Positions 1-8,062 of a DNA stretch of 64,000 nucleotides are shown in pieces. Source of the stretch: Pusillimonas noertemannii (GTDB lineage Bacteria > Pseudomonadota > Gammaproteobacteria > Burkholderiales > Burkholderiaceae_B); NCBI RefSeq assembly GCF_003096595.1, contig NZ_QEKO01000002.1, positions 249,064-313,063 on the forward strand, read 5' to 3'. The position numbers and the translations under genes were made by a program. The stretch's first letter is position 1, and every line of letters begins with the position of its first letter. The notes under the pieces are model-generated. The model ran no database searches, was not told the origin of the DNA, and saw only the letters and a list, made by a program, of their open reading frames with translations.

Positions 1-44
1 CGCTCAACCAACTGTTCTTCCGTCTTAGTTCTTGCAACTGTCAT
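1..44 (-). CDS. Start of a gene downstream of the left integrase (partial)
   Basis: An ATG at 44 opens a frame that runs off the left edge after 14 codons (begins MTVARTKTEEQLVE). It overlaps the integrase stop as ATGA, and a strong ribosome site (GGAGGAG) sits just upstream inside the integrase gene, so translation is probably coupled. Too little is visible to name it. Small genes directly after P4-type integrases are often excisionase/AlpA-like regulators, but that is only a guess from position. Confidence 0.5.
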   Translation of the reverse strand, partial: MTVARTKTEEQLVE

Positions 45-1378
45 GACTGCTCCTCCTTCGACATTTCTGCGTGCTTGGTCCCGGGCGGAATCGCGCGGTC
101 CAGCACCCGACGATGTCGATAAGGTTGGTACTTCCCCAAGCTAGTGCGTTCTCTTGCCTGATCAGTTGGGACTGGCACAATCTGTGATGCAACTCCCTCT
201 AGACTTGCTCCAACCAGCTCCTTACGCAAGTGCGCCACGCGCTCAGCGGCCTCCCGCACAGGGTTATCTTCAGCATGCACGTACCGCATGAACATGGCAG
301 CTGTTTTATGCGCCGTCAACGCCATCCCGATTTTGACGGACACACCTGAGTTGGCGATGTCGGTAGCTGCTCGATGTCGGATGCCGTGCGTGCCAACATG
401 GGGAACCCCCGCACGCTCGAGAATTCGCACCCACCCGTTCTTATAGGTGCCCTCGGACATCGGCTGATCACCACGAAAGACACTCGGGCAGACATAAGGC
501 GATCCTTTAATGCGCGGCGCCGAGGACAGAAGCTGATATGCATCTTCGCTCATGGGTTTGGAAATTTTCCCCGTCTTGCTGTCCGGCCACTCGACGCGGC
601 GATTTTCAAGGTCTACCCATGCCCATTCCAACAGCCTGATCTCAGACATACGTGCTGCGAAGGAGAACTGCAGACGTATGCCCAAGGTCAGTAGCGGATG
701 CTCCAGACCCTCCTGATCCGCACGATCCAGATATGCGTAGATGCGTACCAGCTCCTCATCGGTGATAAAGCGGGTCTTCCCCTTCTCTGGGTACATCGGT
801 ATATGACGGCAAGGATTCGAGCCATCCGGACGATAACCCCAGACCTCCGCCATGTTAAGCATCTTGCGCAGGCATGCAAAAGCCCGGTTGATCGTGGAAG
901 GGATGCGCGAATAGGCGCGCATCATCTCGCTCACATCGGCGCGTGTCAGATCAGGCACCTTGATGCGGCCCAAAGTCGGAATGATGTAGCGATTGATATG
1001 GTCTTGGTAGGTCTGGACCGTGCTTGGCTTGTTGCGAGGCGTCGAATACTCCTCGATAAACTGCTTGCACAATTCCTTGACCGTCAACGCTCGGCGGGCC
1101 GCGACTTTTGCCGCACTGGGATCGTGCCCCTTGCGAATATCGGCAAGCCAGTCCCGTGCAATTTCGCGCGCCTGGTCAACGGTCAACTCCCCAAAGCGGC
1201 CGATGGTCGGCTTGCGACGCTCACCCGCATTTGTGCGATACTGAAGGGCAAATATCTTCTTGCCCTTGGTGGTGACTTTGCAGACAAAGCCAGGAACGAG
1301 CGTGTCACGCAGTTCGTAATCCTTGCCAGCCGCTGCAGCGGTTTCCACAACGGTTTTGGTTAGCTTCAAAATAGCCAT
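41..1378 (-). CDS. Tyrosine recombinase (P4/IntS-type integrase) of the neighbouring element
   Basis: The protein has 445 residues. The N-terminus (about 5-95) fits the DUF4102-type arm-binding domain of P4-like integrases, a SAM-like core-binding domain follows (about 100-185), and the catalytic domain carries ARMSEI (first Arg), THGIRHRAA (His-x-x-Arg), a TAHKT box and the YVH nucleophile tyrosine, so the catalytic set looks complete. The ATG at 1378 has an excellent AGGAGG site. It lies next to the tRNA-Leu fragment at 1551-1606 and points away from it, so it most likely belongs to a separate genomic island or prophage extending left of the window, not to the large phage on the right. Confidence 0.93.
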   Translation of the reverse strand: MAILKLTKTVVETAAAAGKDYELRDTLVPGFVCKVTTKGKKIFALQYRTNAGERRKPTIGRFGELTVDQAREIARDWLADIRKGHDPSAAKVAARRALTVKELCKQFIEEYSTPRNKPSTVQTYQDHINRYIIPTLGRIKVPDLTRADVSEMMRAYSRIPSTINRAFACLRKMLNMAEVWGYRPDGSNPCRHIPMYPEKGKTRFITDEELVRIYAYLDRADQEGLEHPLLTLGIRLQFSFAARMSEIRLLEWAWVDLENRRVEWPDSKTGKISKPMSEDAYQLLSSAPRIKGSPYVCPSVFRGDQPMSEGTYKNGWVRILERAGVPHVGTHGIRHRAATDIANSGVSVKIGMALTAHKTAAMFMRYVHAEDNPVREAAERVAHLRKELVGASLEGVASQIVPVPTDQARERTSLGKYQPYRHRRVLDRAIPPGTKHAEMSKEEQS

Positions 1379-1550
1379 AACGCCTCCTGTAAATGACGAT
1401 TTCTAGGAACCAAATAGGAGCCAAGAGAGAGCGAAACTCACCCTAAATCGTCCAACTACAGCGTAATGCTAAATTGACCCGACCCTCCGGAAAACCAAGC
1501 CTGGCGCGGCTTAGCGGGTTCCAGCGGGTTTTATCATCTCAAATTTTGGC

Positions 1551-1606
1551 ATTCTCAAAATCCCCCGCCGCAAGGCGTGCCGGTTCGATTCCGGCCCCGG
1601 GCACCA
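1551..1606 (+). other. 3' half of a tRNA-Leu gene (attachment site)
   Basis: From the anticodon loop (CTCAAAA, fitting a CAA anticodon) to the encoded CCA the sequence reads as tRNA-Leu. It has a variable-arm stem CGCC-GCAA-GGCG, a T-arm GCCGG/CCGGC around TTCGATT (1579-1595), acceptor strand CCCGGGC (1596-1602) and ACCA (1603-1606). The 5' half is absent, since upstream bases do not pair with the anticodon stem or acceptor. A 3'-half fragment beside integrase genes on both sides is the usual product of site-specific integration into a tRNA gene. It is therefore read as an att core, not a working tRNA. No second copy was seen at the right end of the window. Confidence 0.8.
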
Positions 1607-1620
1607 TTTCAAAAACAGCG

Positions 1621-1660
1621 AAACCCCTATAAGCGATTGATTTATAGGGGTTTTCTGTTT
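1621..1660 (+). terminator. Rho-independent terminator after the tRNA fragment
   Basis: A 12-bp inverted repeat, AAACCCCTATAA (1621-1632) against TTATAGGGGTTT (1642-1653), has a 9-nt loop and is followed by a T-rich tract. It lies where a tRNA terminator is expected and would also shield the integrase promoter region from upstream transcription. Confidence 0.8.
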
Positions 1661-1678
1661 CTTACGGCTGTCATTCTT

Positions 1679-1762
1679 GGGGACGCAATAAGCCGAAAAC
1701 GGTAGAAATCTTCCTATGTGGAATATTTGAATGTCCCCAGGCTGTCCCCTATACTTGTCCCC
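1679..1762 (+). repeat. TGTCCCC repeats before the phage integrase
   Basis: TGTCCCC occurs three times in direct orientation (1732-1738, 1743-1749, 1756-1762), and a 6/7 inverted match (GGGGACG) lies at 1679-1685. The repeats sit between the att fragment and the integrase start. They are candidates for integrase arm-type sites or an autoregulatory operator. Position and repetition are seen; the role is inferred. Confidence 0.5.
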
Positions 1763-1786
1763 AAGATCACTACAGGGGCCGTCAAA

Positions 1787-2908
1787 ATGGCATCATATGA
1801 ACAGCGCGGATCATCGACGCGCGCCGTGGTACGCCTGCCAGGCGGAGGGAAAAAAACCAAGACTTTCGACACCAAGCGCGAAGCGCAGGCGTGGGCGGAA
1901 GGAATGGAGAAGAAAAAGCTCATAGGCACGCTCACGTCCAGCAAGTCAATAACGGTCGGCGACCTCTTCGAGGCCTACATGCCCATAGCCGAAAAGGAAG
2001 ACGGCGGGCGCTGGAACAAGCTTCGGATCATGAAGTGGCTGGAAGACAGGATATTGTGCAAAAAGCCCCTGCCCGAGGTCATTACCCATGACATTGACGA
2101 ATGGATTGTCCGGCGGCTGGATATTCCGAACGAGCAAACCGGAGAGCCAATATCTGGCTCTACAGTGAACCGCGAACTGAACCTCATGAGCGGCGCTTTC
2201 GCCTACGCCATCAAGACGCGCAAGTGGATAAAAGAGAATCCCTGTCACGGGGCGAACCGCCCGGAAGACAACCCCAGCCGGCGCAATAAACCGCTTCTCA
2301 CGGCAGATCAGATCAAGGAAATCCGAATCACGACCGGGGTTGATGCAGATCCGAAGCTTGAAACCATCACGGCCCGGGTTGGGGCAACATTTTTGCTCGC
2401 CCTTGAAACGGGAATGCGCTCGGGCGAGATACTGCGGCTTAGGCCTGAGGACTACCAAAAGAAGAAGCGCACCGTCCACGTCCGGGCCATTGAAAAAGGC
2501 GGAAGAAAGGGGGCCAGAAGCGGCAGGAACACCACCACGGCAGCGCGCAACGTTCCCCTGACGGCCAGGGCAATCGAGCTGCTAGACCTGCTTCTGAAAA
2601 CCATGCCGGCGGATCAAAAGCCCCGCCCGGAACTTGGGTTTTCGTACCCGCCATATATAGTTGGCCTCAACGACAGGCAGCGCGACGCGAACTGGCGCAA
2701 GGCGCGCGACAAGACCTCTATCGAGAACCTGCACTACCACGACACCAAGCATGAGGCCGCTACCCGCCTTTCTAAGTTCCTCGACGTGCTGGCCCTGTCT
2801 CACGCCATCGGCACAAAAGACCTGCGGCTGCTGCGCGACACCTACTACAACGACGACGCCGAACAGGCCGCATCGCTGCTTCCTGAACGGCTCGCGATTC
2901 ACGCATAA
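1787..2908 (+). CDS. int: Phage integrase (tyrosine recombinase)
   Basis: The protein has 373 residues from ATG 1787, preferred over an upstream in-frame ATG at 1718 that lies within the repeat region. The N-terminus resembles an arm/core-binding module, and the C-terminal catalytic domain has ALETGMRSGEI (first Arg) and a TYYND tyrosine motif. The second box reads HDTKHEA where relatives have HD-x-RHEA, and the usual Gly-His box reads IGTKDL. Two expected catalytic positions (Arg and His) thus appear as Lys and Thr. It is the leftmost gene of the phage, next to the tRNA-Leu att core. It should catalyse integration at tRNA-Leu; the substitutions leave its activity in doubt. Confidence 0.88.
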   Translation: MASYEQRGSSTRAVVRLPGGGKKTKTFDTKREAQAWAEGMEKKKLIGTLTSSKSITVGDLFEAYMPIAEKEDGGRWNKLRIMKWLEDRILCKKPLPEVITHDIDEWIVRRLDIPNEQTGEPISGSTVNRELNLMSGAFAYAIKTRKWIKENPCHGANRPEDNPSRRNKPLLTADQIKEIRITTGVDADPKLETITARVGATFLLALETGMRSGEILRLRPEDYQKKKRTVHVRAIEKGGRKGARSGRNTTTAARNVPLTARAIELLDLLLKTMPADQKPRPELGFSYPPYIVGLNDRQRDANWRKARDKTSIENLHYHDTKHEAATRLSKFLDVLALSHAIGTKDLRLLRDTYYNDDAEQAASLLPERLAIHA

Positions 2909-2917
2909 GGCATTGAA

Positions 2918-3406
2918 ATGACTGAAATACCAATGGATGAAATGCAGGCTGACATACTCGCCTCTATCAATAATTTTGCACTCGGTCGGCCCGTGAGGAA
3001 TTCGACCCTGGCCGAAGTCAGGGATATTGCCAGAACGTACTTCCGAGACCGCTACGCAAGGGGCGAGTTTTCGTTGATATTTGATGGGGCTATGGTCACT
3101 GGGATCAAGGCCAAGCTTGGGGATACGCCGGACAAGCTTGATTTGTCCTATGAAACGGATTTTTTCCCGCGCGCCAGGTACGCAGGGCAATCCGGCGACT
3201 GCATCGTGCTCGGCTTCCACGGCAACTACGACCTGTACTACGCCGCCCAGGGGGATTTGCCCGGTACGCTGGTTGCCCGGTACGGGAATAGTGGCGCGGA
3301 CTATGAATCAGCAAACCCGTGGTTGCTGTCGTGGGAACAGGTGGCTGAATCTGGAGCGCATTTTCATGAGGCGCTTCGGCGCGCAAAGACCCTCGGATGC
3401 ATATAG
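2918..3406 (+). CDS. Hypothetical protein downstream of int
   Basis: A 162-residue soluble protein starting 9 bases after the integrase stop, so probably co-transcribed with it. No family is recognised. It is acidic/neutral with aromatic stretches such as FHGNYDLYYAAQGDL and shows no signal peptide or membrane segment. It ends just before a bidirectional terminator. Such cargo beside int is often accessory (moron-type), but no function can be claimed. Confidence 0.75.
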   Translation: MTEIPMDEMQADILASINNFALGRPVRNSTLAEVRDIARTYFRDRYARGEFSLIFDGAMVTGIKAKLGDTPDKLDLSYETDFFPRARYAGQSGDCIVLGFHGNYDLYYAAQGDLPGTLVARYGNSGADYESANPWLLSWEQVAESGAHFHEALRRAKTLGCI

Positions 3407-3422
3407 ATTGAACCGACGCTCC

Positions 3423-3455
3423 AAAAGCCCACGGCATAGGCCCGTGGGCTTTTTT
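3423..3455. terminator. Bidirectional terminator between convergent units
   Basis: The 12-bp stem AAAAGCCCACGG (3423-3434) / CCGTGGGCTTTT (3442-3453) with a 7-nt loop has T runs on one side and A runs on the other. It separates the + strand int unit from the end of the long - strand late operon. Confidence 0.85.
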
Positions 3456-3459
3456 CGTT

Positions 3460-4620
3460 TCAGGCCATCATTTCGGGCGTAACAGTGGTGCGCGCCACTT
3501 CCCCGAACTTTGAATGGTAGGTCATGGCCGTTACCTGGCGCTCGGCCAGCCAGCCGCCCCGGGCCGCGTAGGCGTCGCGCGCGGCCAGCGTCGCATGCTG
3601 GTGAACGATCATCCCGCTATGCTCGCGCTCTTCGACGTGGTGCCGGTGTCCGGTGTGGGCGTAGCGCTTGCGGGTGCCGCCCCATATCTTCGGGAACTGG
3701 GCGGCAAACAACAGGGGTAGCTGGTCGTTCTTGCGAAGGTGGCCGTGGTGGAAGGCCAGCATCGTTTCGCCGTGCTGGTACGTGTAATACGGCAACTCGG
3801 AATCAATGACGGTGATACGCGGCTCGTTCTCGTAGATGGCCTTGAACATGTGCCGCAACCAGACGCTTGAGGCCATGTCGTGATTCCCCTCGGCCAGCAG
3901 GACGATGACATGCTCATGCCTGGACAGGGCAAAATCCACCACGCGGCGCAGTATGCGGATAGCCACGGCCACCATTTTCGAGAACCGGCCATCGGCGTCA
4001 ACGATATGGCCGCTGGTGGGCGTGACGGGCGCGATCCCATCCCAGTGCAGGAAGTCGCCCAGTTGGTTCACAACGCAGGACGCCGCCGGCGGGCTATGCA
4101 TAACCATGTGCTCAAAGCATTCGGTCAGCGTGCGCTCGGCGATCTTCATATCCCAGTCGTCGCCACCCTCCTTGTGCCAGGCCAGCATGCCTACGTGGCT
4201 GTCCGTCAGCGTGTACAGGTTGCACAGGTCGGCCACCAGGGTACGCTTAGGCCCGGCCACGGGGCGAACGCGCGGTAGCTCTTCGGCCAGCGCTTCCATG
4301 GCGGCGCGCTTGGCGGCCTGCAGTTTTTCGTCGTCAAGGCTGGACTTCACCCATTGCCCGGTGACTTTGCCATCCTTGTTGTAATAGGTGCTGACGCCCT
4401 TTGCGATATGCGTATCCGGTACGGCCCGGGTCATGTCGTGGGCGGGCGAATAGCCGTGTATGGCGGCCATGGTTCGGACACGATCCATGCCCTTGTCGAT
4501 GGTTCGGCGGCTGATCCCCATGGCCTTGGCGGCCTTGTTGTTGCTTCCGTGCTTGATCACGGCGTCGATATACTCGGCCTGCCTGGGCGTGGCCCACTTT
4601 TTCAACTCTACGTCAATCAT
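3460..4620 (-). CDS. Phage metallophosphoesterase with N-terminal helix-turn-helix
   Basis: The protein has 386 residues from ATG 4620 (a longer frame from 4641 exists). An N-terminal segment (about 8-50, containing NKAAKAMGISRRTIDKGMDR) looks like a helix-turn-helix. The catalytic part has the calcineurin-like metal motifs in order: TDSHVGM (about 139-144), GDFLHWD (about 188-194), GNHD (245-248), HGH (about 292) and GHRHH (about 318). Similar proteins occur in Burkholderiales and other phages next to lysis genes. The substrate is unknown; a phosphodiesterase or nuclease-like activity is expected. It is the last gene of the late operon, directly after the spanin genes. Confidence 0.85.
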   Translation of the reverse strand: MIDVELKKWATPRQAEYIDAVIKHGSNNKAAKAMGISRRTIDKGMDRVRTMAAIHGYSPAHDMTRAVPDTHIAKGVSTYYNKDGKVTGQWVKSSLDDEKLQAAKRAAMEALAEELPRVRPVAGPKRTLVADLCNLYTLTDSHVGMLAWHKEGGDDWDMKIAERTLTECFEHMVMHSPPAASCVVNQLGDFLHWDGIAPVTPTSGHIVDADGRFSKMVAVAIRILRRVVDFALSRHEHVIVLLAEGNHDMASSVWLRHMFKAIYENEPRITVIDSELPYYTYQHGETMLAFHHGHLRKNDQLPLLFAAQFPKIWGGTRKRYAHTGHRHHVEEREHSGMIVHQHATLAARDAYAARGGWLAERQVTAMTYHSKFGEVARTTVTPEMMA

Positions 4621-4631
4621 TACAGCCCCAC

Positions 4632-4934
4632 TCAATCGCAACGGTTACGCTCTTCGTCCGGCGCGTACACGCGTTGGGCGGCCCAGTCACGTAGCGCGGC
4701 CTTGTCGGCATTGGACTGCCGCACCACGCAACGCAATTCGGCGTTCAGAATAAGCAGATTACGGTTCTTGTTGCCTTCCAATACAGGCTCGGGCCGGTCA
4801 GCGATCAGCGCCGCCGGCGGCGTCTCCCGCACGATCTTCGGCGGCTCCGGTGCTATGGTGCGGGTTGCCCCACAGCCTACCAATAAGAGCGTCAGGAATA
4901 GGCATATCAGCCCACGCGGAAGATTGCGGATCAT
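4632..4934 (-). CDS. Rz1: Outer-membrane spanin lipoprotein (Rz1)
   Basis: The protein has 100 residues with a lipoprotein signal ending in LLLVGC, so Cys21 is the likely acylation site. The segment after it is Pro-rich (APEPPKI, RETPPAA), typical of o-spanins. The gene begins inside the Rz gene in another frame and runs past its end, the classic overlapping Rz/Rz1 layout. It would sit in the outer membrane and pair with Rz to fuse the two membranes at the end of lysis. Confidence 0.88.
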   Translation of the reverse strand: MIRNLPRGLICLFLTLLLVGCGATRTIAPEPPKIVRETPPAALIADRPEPVLEGNKNRNLLILNAELRCVVRQSNADKAALRDWAAQRVYAPDEERNRCD

Positions 4935-5235
4935 TATTCATTACCTCGTTCAAATCAATGCGCAGGGCCGACAATTGACGCTGCATGTCGTTATCTTCCG
5001 CCATGCGGGCGGCCACAGTCGCCTCGGTTTCCGATTGGCGGCGGCTCATTTCGTCAATGGCCTTCTGAAAGCCCGTCAGCTTGCCGGCCAGTTCGGTTAC
5101 GCGGGTCTCTGCCGTCTCCGCACGCTTGCGCGCGTCGGACACTTGGCCCCATAGGAGCCATGACAGGCCAGCCAGCGCGGCAATCACCAAGCCGCCGGCG
5201 GCGTAGGCCTTCCAGCCAGTGATTTTGCTAAGCAT
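4798..5235 (-). CDS. Rz: Inner-membrane spanin (Rz)
   Basis: The protein has 145 residues. One N-terminal transmembrane helix (about 12-30) is followed by a long periplasmic coiled coil (about 32-100, rich in Ala/Glu/Arg/Leu), the i-spanin design. It overlaps the endolysin stop by 8 bases and contains the Rz1 start. Partner: the lipoprotein encoded at 4632-4934. Confidence 0.88.
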   Translation of the reverse strand: MLSKITGWKAYAAGGLVIAALAGLSWLLWGQVSDARKRAETAETRVTELAGKLTGFQKAIDEMSRRQSETEATVAARMAEDNDMQRQLSALRIDLNEVMNNDPQSSAWADMPIPDALIGRLWGNPHHSTGAAEDRAGDAAGGADR

Positions 5236-5749
5236 CGGCGGCCACCATCAGGACGTTGGCGACTTCGCGCGCGACAAGCCATTTCTTGTCAAGGTATCGG
5301 CGCAGGTCATCCGGGTTGCTGATGAAGAAAAGCTCAAGGATGATGCCCCCGGCGCGAACGTAGCCAAGCCGCGAGTGCTGGCCAGAACCTTCCCCTTTCG
5401 CGCCACGGTTGACGATGCCTAGAACATTCGCCACGGCCTCGCACAGTTTGGCCCCCAACGCCTTGTCCTTGTCTTGGCTCAAGGTCTCCACGCCGGTCGC
5501 TGACGGGTTCGTGAATGCGTTGCAGTGGAATTCGACCGCGATGTGCCGGGGCTTGATCAGCTTGATTGCAGCGTTCAGCGACAGGTTTTCATTTCCCTCG
5601 CCATCGGTGCGAATATCGGCGGCGGCCTGCCGAAGATAGTGGGCAACCATGTTGCGAAAATCCGTGACAATGTGGGCCTCGGTAACGACGCCGTTTGTTG
5701 CGCCGGGATCTACGTTGCTATGCCCCGCCGTGATGACGATAGTGCTCAT
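5228..5749 (-). CDS. Endolysin: N-acetylmuramoyl-L-alanine amidase (Amidase_3)
   Basis: The 173-residue single-domain enzyme has zinc ligands and catalytic residues of the Amidase_3 family: His10 (TAGHSNVDPGA), Glu24 (VTEAH), His75 (EFHCNA) and the catalytic Glu139 (ILELFF). It lacks a signal peptide or cell-wall-binding domain, so export must rely on the holin. It should cleave the bond between muramic acid and the peptide stem. It lies between holin genes and spanins in the lysis cassette. Confidence 0.93.
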   Translation of the reverse strand: MSTIVITAGHSNVDPGATNGVVTEAHIVTDFRNMVAHYLRQAAADIRTDGEGNENLSLNAAIKLIKPRHIAVEFHCNAFTNPSATGVETLSQDKDKALGAKLCEAVANVLGIVNRGAKGEGSGQHSRLGYVRAGGIILELFFISNPDDLRRYLDKKWLVAREVANVLMVAADA

Positions 5750-6017
5750 GAGTGCATTTCCTTACTATGGCCGCGCAGTTGCCCCGCGCGCGCCAGACCA
5801 GCGCTGATACAACCAGCGAAACAAGTGCCGCCCAAATTGACGTTGATGTGAGATTGAAGGCCAGCGCCAGCAGGTATACGCCGGACGCGACAAGCAGCAG
5901 GTAGGCAAGCAAGGACGCGCCGAACTTATAGCGTGATCCCCCTCGCCGGTAACTGATCAGCCTGATTAGCGTCAGAACATTCGCCGTGATGGCAATGAGC
6001 GCGATGATCATGTCCAT
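5718..6017 (-). CDS. Three-helix holin (Phage_holin_3_7-like)
   Basis: The 99-residue membrane protein has three predicted transmembrane segments (about 2-21, 34-55, 59-75), with the basic patch YRRGGSRYKFGASLLAY between the first two, as in the 3TM holins of PF05449. The tail is basic. It overlaps the endolysin start by 32 bases. Expected role: timing of inner-membrane hole formation. Confidence 0.82.
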   Translation of the reverse strand: MDMIIALIAITANVLTLIRLISYRRGGSRYKFGASLLAYLLLVASGVYLLALAFNLTSTSIWAALVSLVVSALVWRARGNCAAIVRKCTHEHYRHHGGA

Positions 6018-6029
6018 GCTTGCCGCCCC

Positions 6030-6395
6030 TTACTTTTTGAAGGCGGCGATGATGGCCGCCCAGGTGGCCGCCACGTCCATTGTCTTGATTCGGTCGATAA
6101 CGGTGAGCGTGGTATGCACCACCAGAGCCGATACGATGTAGGCAATGAAGAGCGGGTTCTTCAAAGGAGAAAGCGCGGCAACGTCCGGCACAGCCGCGTA
6201 CCCAACTACCAGCGACACCAGCATGTAAGCCAAGCGCCGCCATATATCGGTGTCCTTCGCCGTCAGGGCGAAAGTGACAGACCCGGCAAACGCCCCGATA
6301 ACAGCCAGAGGGTCAAGCCTGGTGAACCAAGCGGTCGCCCCTACCGTTGCCGCAACAATGCCTGCCGCGATGCTTGTTGAGATTGGCTCGGACAT
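6030..6395 (-). CDS. Second holin-like membrane protein
   Basis: The protein has 121 residues from ATG 6395, which overlaps the preceding stop as TAATG. It has three to four hydrophobic segments (about 5-25, 27-45, 55-75, 80-100), and resembles the putative-holin family found next to amidases in betaproteobacterial phages. Two adjacent holin-like proteins may form a holin/antiholin pair, which is inferred from context. Confidence 0.7.
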   Translation of the reverse strand: MSEPISTSIAAGIVAATVGATAWFTRLDPLAVIGAFAGSVTFALTAKDTDIWRRLAYMLVSLVVGYAAVPDVAALSPLKNPLFIAYIVSALVVHTTLTVIDRIKTMDVAATWAAIIAAFKK

Positions 6396-7048
6396 TAGGA
6401 CGGCTCCTTTTTTGCGTATTGCTTGAACGGTGAAATTCGTGCGGCCAACATGGCCTTGTTTTGGGGGTCGCCATCCCACGGGATTTTCCAGCCGAGAACC
6501 ACCTCAAGGCATCGCTGGCCGTAGAAATACCATTGCCACTGAAAGAGCCATGCCACGCGGCCACGCCCGTTTACGGCAGTCCACCAGCTAAGGCAGGGAT
6601 AGCCGCTATCCCACTTGTCGTCTTCGTCGCGGTGCCTGATGACCTTCTTGACGCCGGTTTGATCGAACCCAACAAGGCGGGCAAAGCCGTAGGCCGGGTT
6701 GCGCCAGAGCCATGCAACGCGGCAGACGTAGCGAAACCACGACTTGCTGTCGTAGTCGGCCTGGGTGAATGATGCAAAGCGCTTGATGCCCCGATACTTG
6801 CCGCTGTACCACCACGCATCGGCGCAATCGTCATGCGTGGAAAAAAGGCGGAACAGCGGAATCAGGAACTCGCGCATCTTGCCCGGGAACTGGCTTGGGT
6901 AGCCGGTCGTAGCATTCTCTTCGGCCATGACAACAAAGCACGGGAGCGCGATGATTGGGCCGACGATGAACGTCAGGGCCTTCATCAGCACCAAGAACAG
7001 GTAGCAAGGGATGAAGCGAATGAATGAGGCAAAGAGTGCGCGAGACAT
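6395..7048 (-). CDS. Membrane-anchored phage protein (DUF7338-like)
   Basis: The 217-residue protein has one or two hydrophobic N-terminal segments (about 5-42) and a Trp/Tyr/Arg-rich remainder (WWYSGKYRGIKRFASF, RVAWLWRNPAYGF). This pattern is common in conserved phage proteins of unknown function that sit beside lysis genes. No catalytic motif is recognised. Expression appears coupled to the following holin-like gene. Confidence 0.65.
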   Translation of the reverse strand: MSRALFASFIRFIPCYLFLVLMKALTFIVGPIIALPCFVVMAEENATTGYPSQFPGKMREFLIPLFRLFSTHDDCADAWWYSGKYRGIKRFASFTQADYDSKSWFRYVCRVAWLWRNPAYGFARLVGFDQTGVKKVIRHRDEDDKWDSGYPCLSWWTAVNGRGRVAWLFQWQWYFYGQRCLEVVLGWKIPWDGDPQNKAMLAARISPFKQYAKKEPS

Positions 7049-7061
7049 GATTTTTTGAGCC

Positions 7062-7442
7062 TTACTTTTTGGCGCGCCTTTTGCGCCGGGTGTTGGTATT
7101 ATTGGCCCCCTTCGAGTGCCGAATCTGGCACTTTTTCTGTTCTTCGACCCATGCGTTCAAACAGTGATTGGTTTGCCCGTCCAGCACGAAAAACAGCCAG
7201 TCAATGAATTTGACCAGTCGCCCGTAAATGGCCTTGTCTCGCATTCGCCAGCAGCGCGAAGAGAAAACCTCGTCTTCGTCGCCGCCGGCGGCCACGTTGC
7301 CAAGCTGATCAAAGCCAACAGCCAGACGCCAGCCCCGCAGGCCCGAACCGAATACCGCCGACAGCGGTATTGCGGCCAGAGACCACAGAGAGACCAGCAG
7401 GCAGGCCAGCCAAATGAGCATCCAAGCCGCTACCTGCCTCAT
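7062..7442 (-). CDS. Conserved phage protein with N-terminal membrane helix
   Basis: The 126-residue protein begins with a hydrophobic helix (about 5-32). A central part (FDQLGNVAAGGDEDEVFSSR) and DKAIYGRLVKFIDWLFF resemble a family often found in proteobacterial phage lysis regions with no firm function. The C-terminus is very basic (NTRRKRRAKK). It lies 3 bases after the tail-fibre assembly gene. Confidence 0.65.
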   Translation of the reverse strand: MRQVAAWMLIWLACLLVSLWSLAAIPLSAVFGSGLRGWRLAVGFDQLGNVAAGGDEDEVFSSRCWRMRDKAIYGRLVKFIDWLFFVLDGQTNHCLNAWVEEQKKCQIRHSKGANNTNTRRKRRAKK

Positions 7443-7444
7443 GA

Positions 7445-8062
7445 CTACGCTCCCATCTGTTCATCAAACAGCGCCTCGAAGGAAGGCACGGCCAGAACAT
7501 CGTCATGCGTTTCGGCTGCATCAAGCAGGTCTTCGACGCGCTGGCGGATGCCGATGATTCCGCCCGAGGCGACGGCGTACTGCTCGGTCTTCTGCAGGAT
7601 GCGGGTCGCCAGGTCTTCGCGGCCCACGCTGCGCGACGCGGCAAGCGCATCAATCAGCGGCGTGCTTGCCGTGGTGGGGTTGTTGATAAGGTCTTCGGCT
7701 TCCTTGACCTGCTGGGGCCAACTGGACACCTCGCCCTGGGGGTAGCTCTTGGACAGCAGCGCAAGGAAGCGCTCCGCCGCCTGATTGGCCTGGGCCAAGC
7801 GTTCGCCCTTGGACTGGCTGATGATGGCTTCATCGCTGGCTTCCAGTTCCAGCATTGCGACAAACTGGGTTTGCGCCGAGTCGCAGGCGGGAATGGTTGG
7901 CACGCCGCCCTTGGGCTGAACGTCCACGAAGTAGCCGGATGCTGAATAGTCGGTCGGAACCGTCCACACGCGGACTACGGCGTCTTTCGCCAGCTTGGGC
8001 AGTTCCTGAATCTGCTCACCATTGGCAAGCAGGACGTGATTTTGAATGGTGATAGCGTTCAT
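7445..8062 (-). CDS. Tail-fibre assembly-like protein
   Basis: The 205-residue protein has an N-terminal beta-rich part (about 1-55) and an alpha-helical C-terminal part containing SYPQGEVSSWPQQVKEAEDL and LDALAASRSVGREDLATRI. The latter is the typical pattern of the helical domain seen in tail-fibre assembly or fibre-associated proteins. Its ATG overlaps the reverse transcriptase stop (ATGA). Its position after the retroelement suggests it helps fold or attach the diversified tail tip protein. Confidence 0.65.
   Translation of the reverse strand: MNAITIQNHVLLANGEQIQELPKLAKDAVVRVWTVPTDYSASGYFVDVQPKGGVPTIPACDSAQTQFVAMLELEASDEAIISQSKGERLAQANQAAERFLALLSKSYPQGEVSSWPQQVKEAEDLINNPTTASTPLIDALAASRSVGREDLATRILQKTEQYAVASGGIIGIRQRVEDLLDAAETHDDVLAVPSFEALFDEQMGA

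Noticed and set aside
1551-1606. Working tRNA-Leu gene
   Set aside because: Only the 3' half is present; the upstream bases do not form the 5' acceptor, D-arm or anticodon stem.
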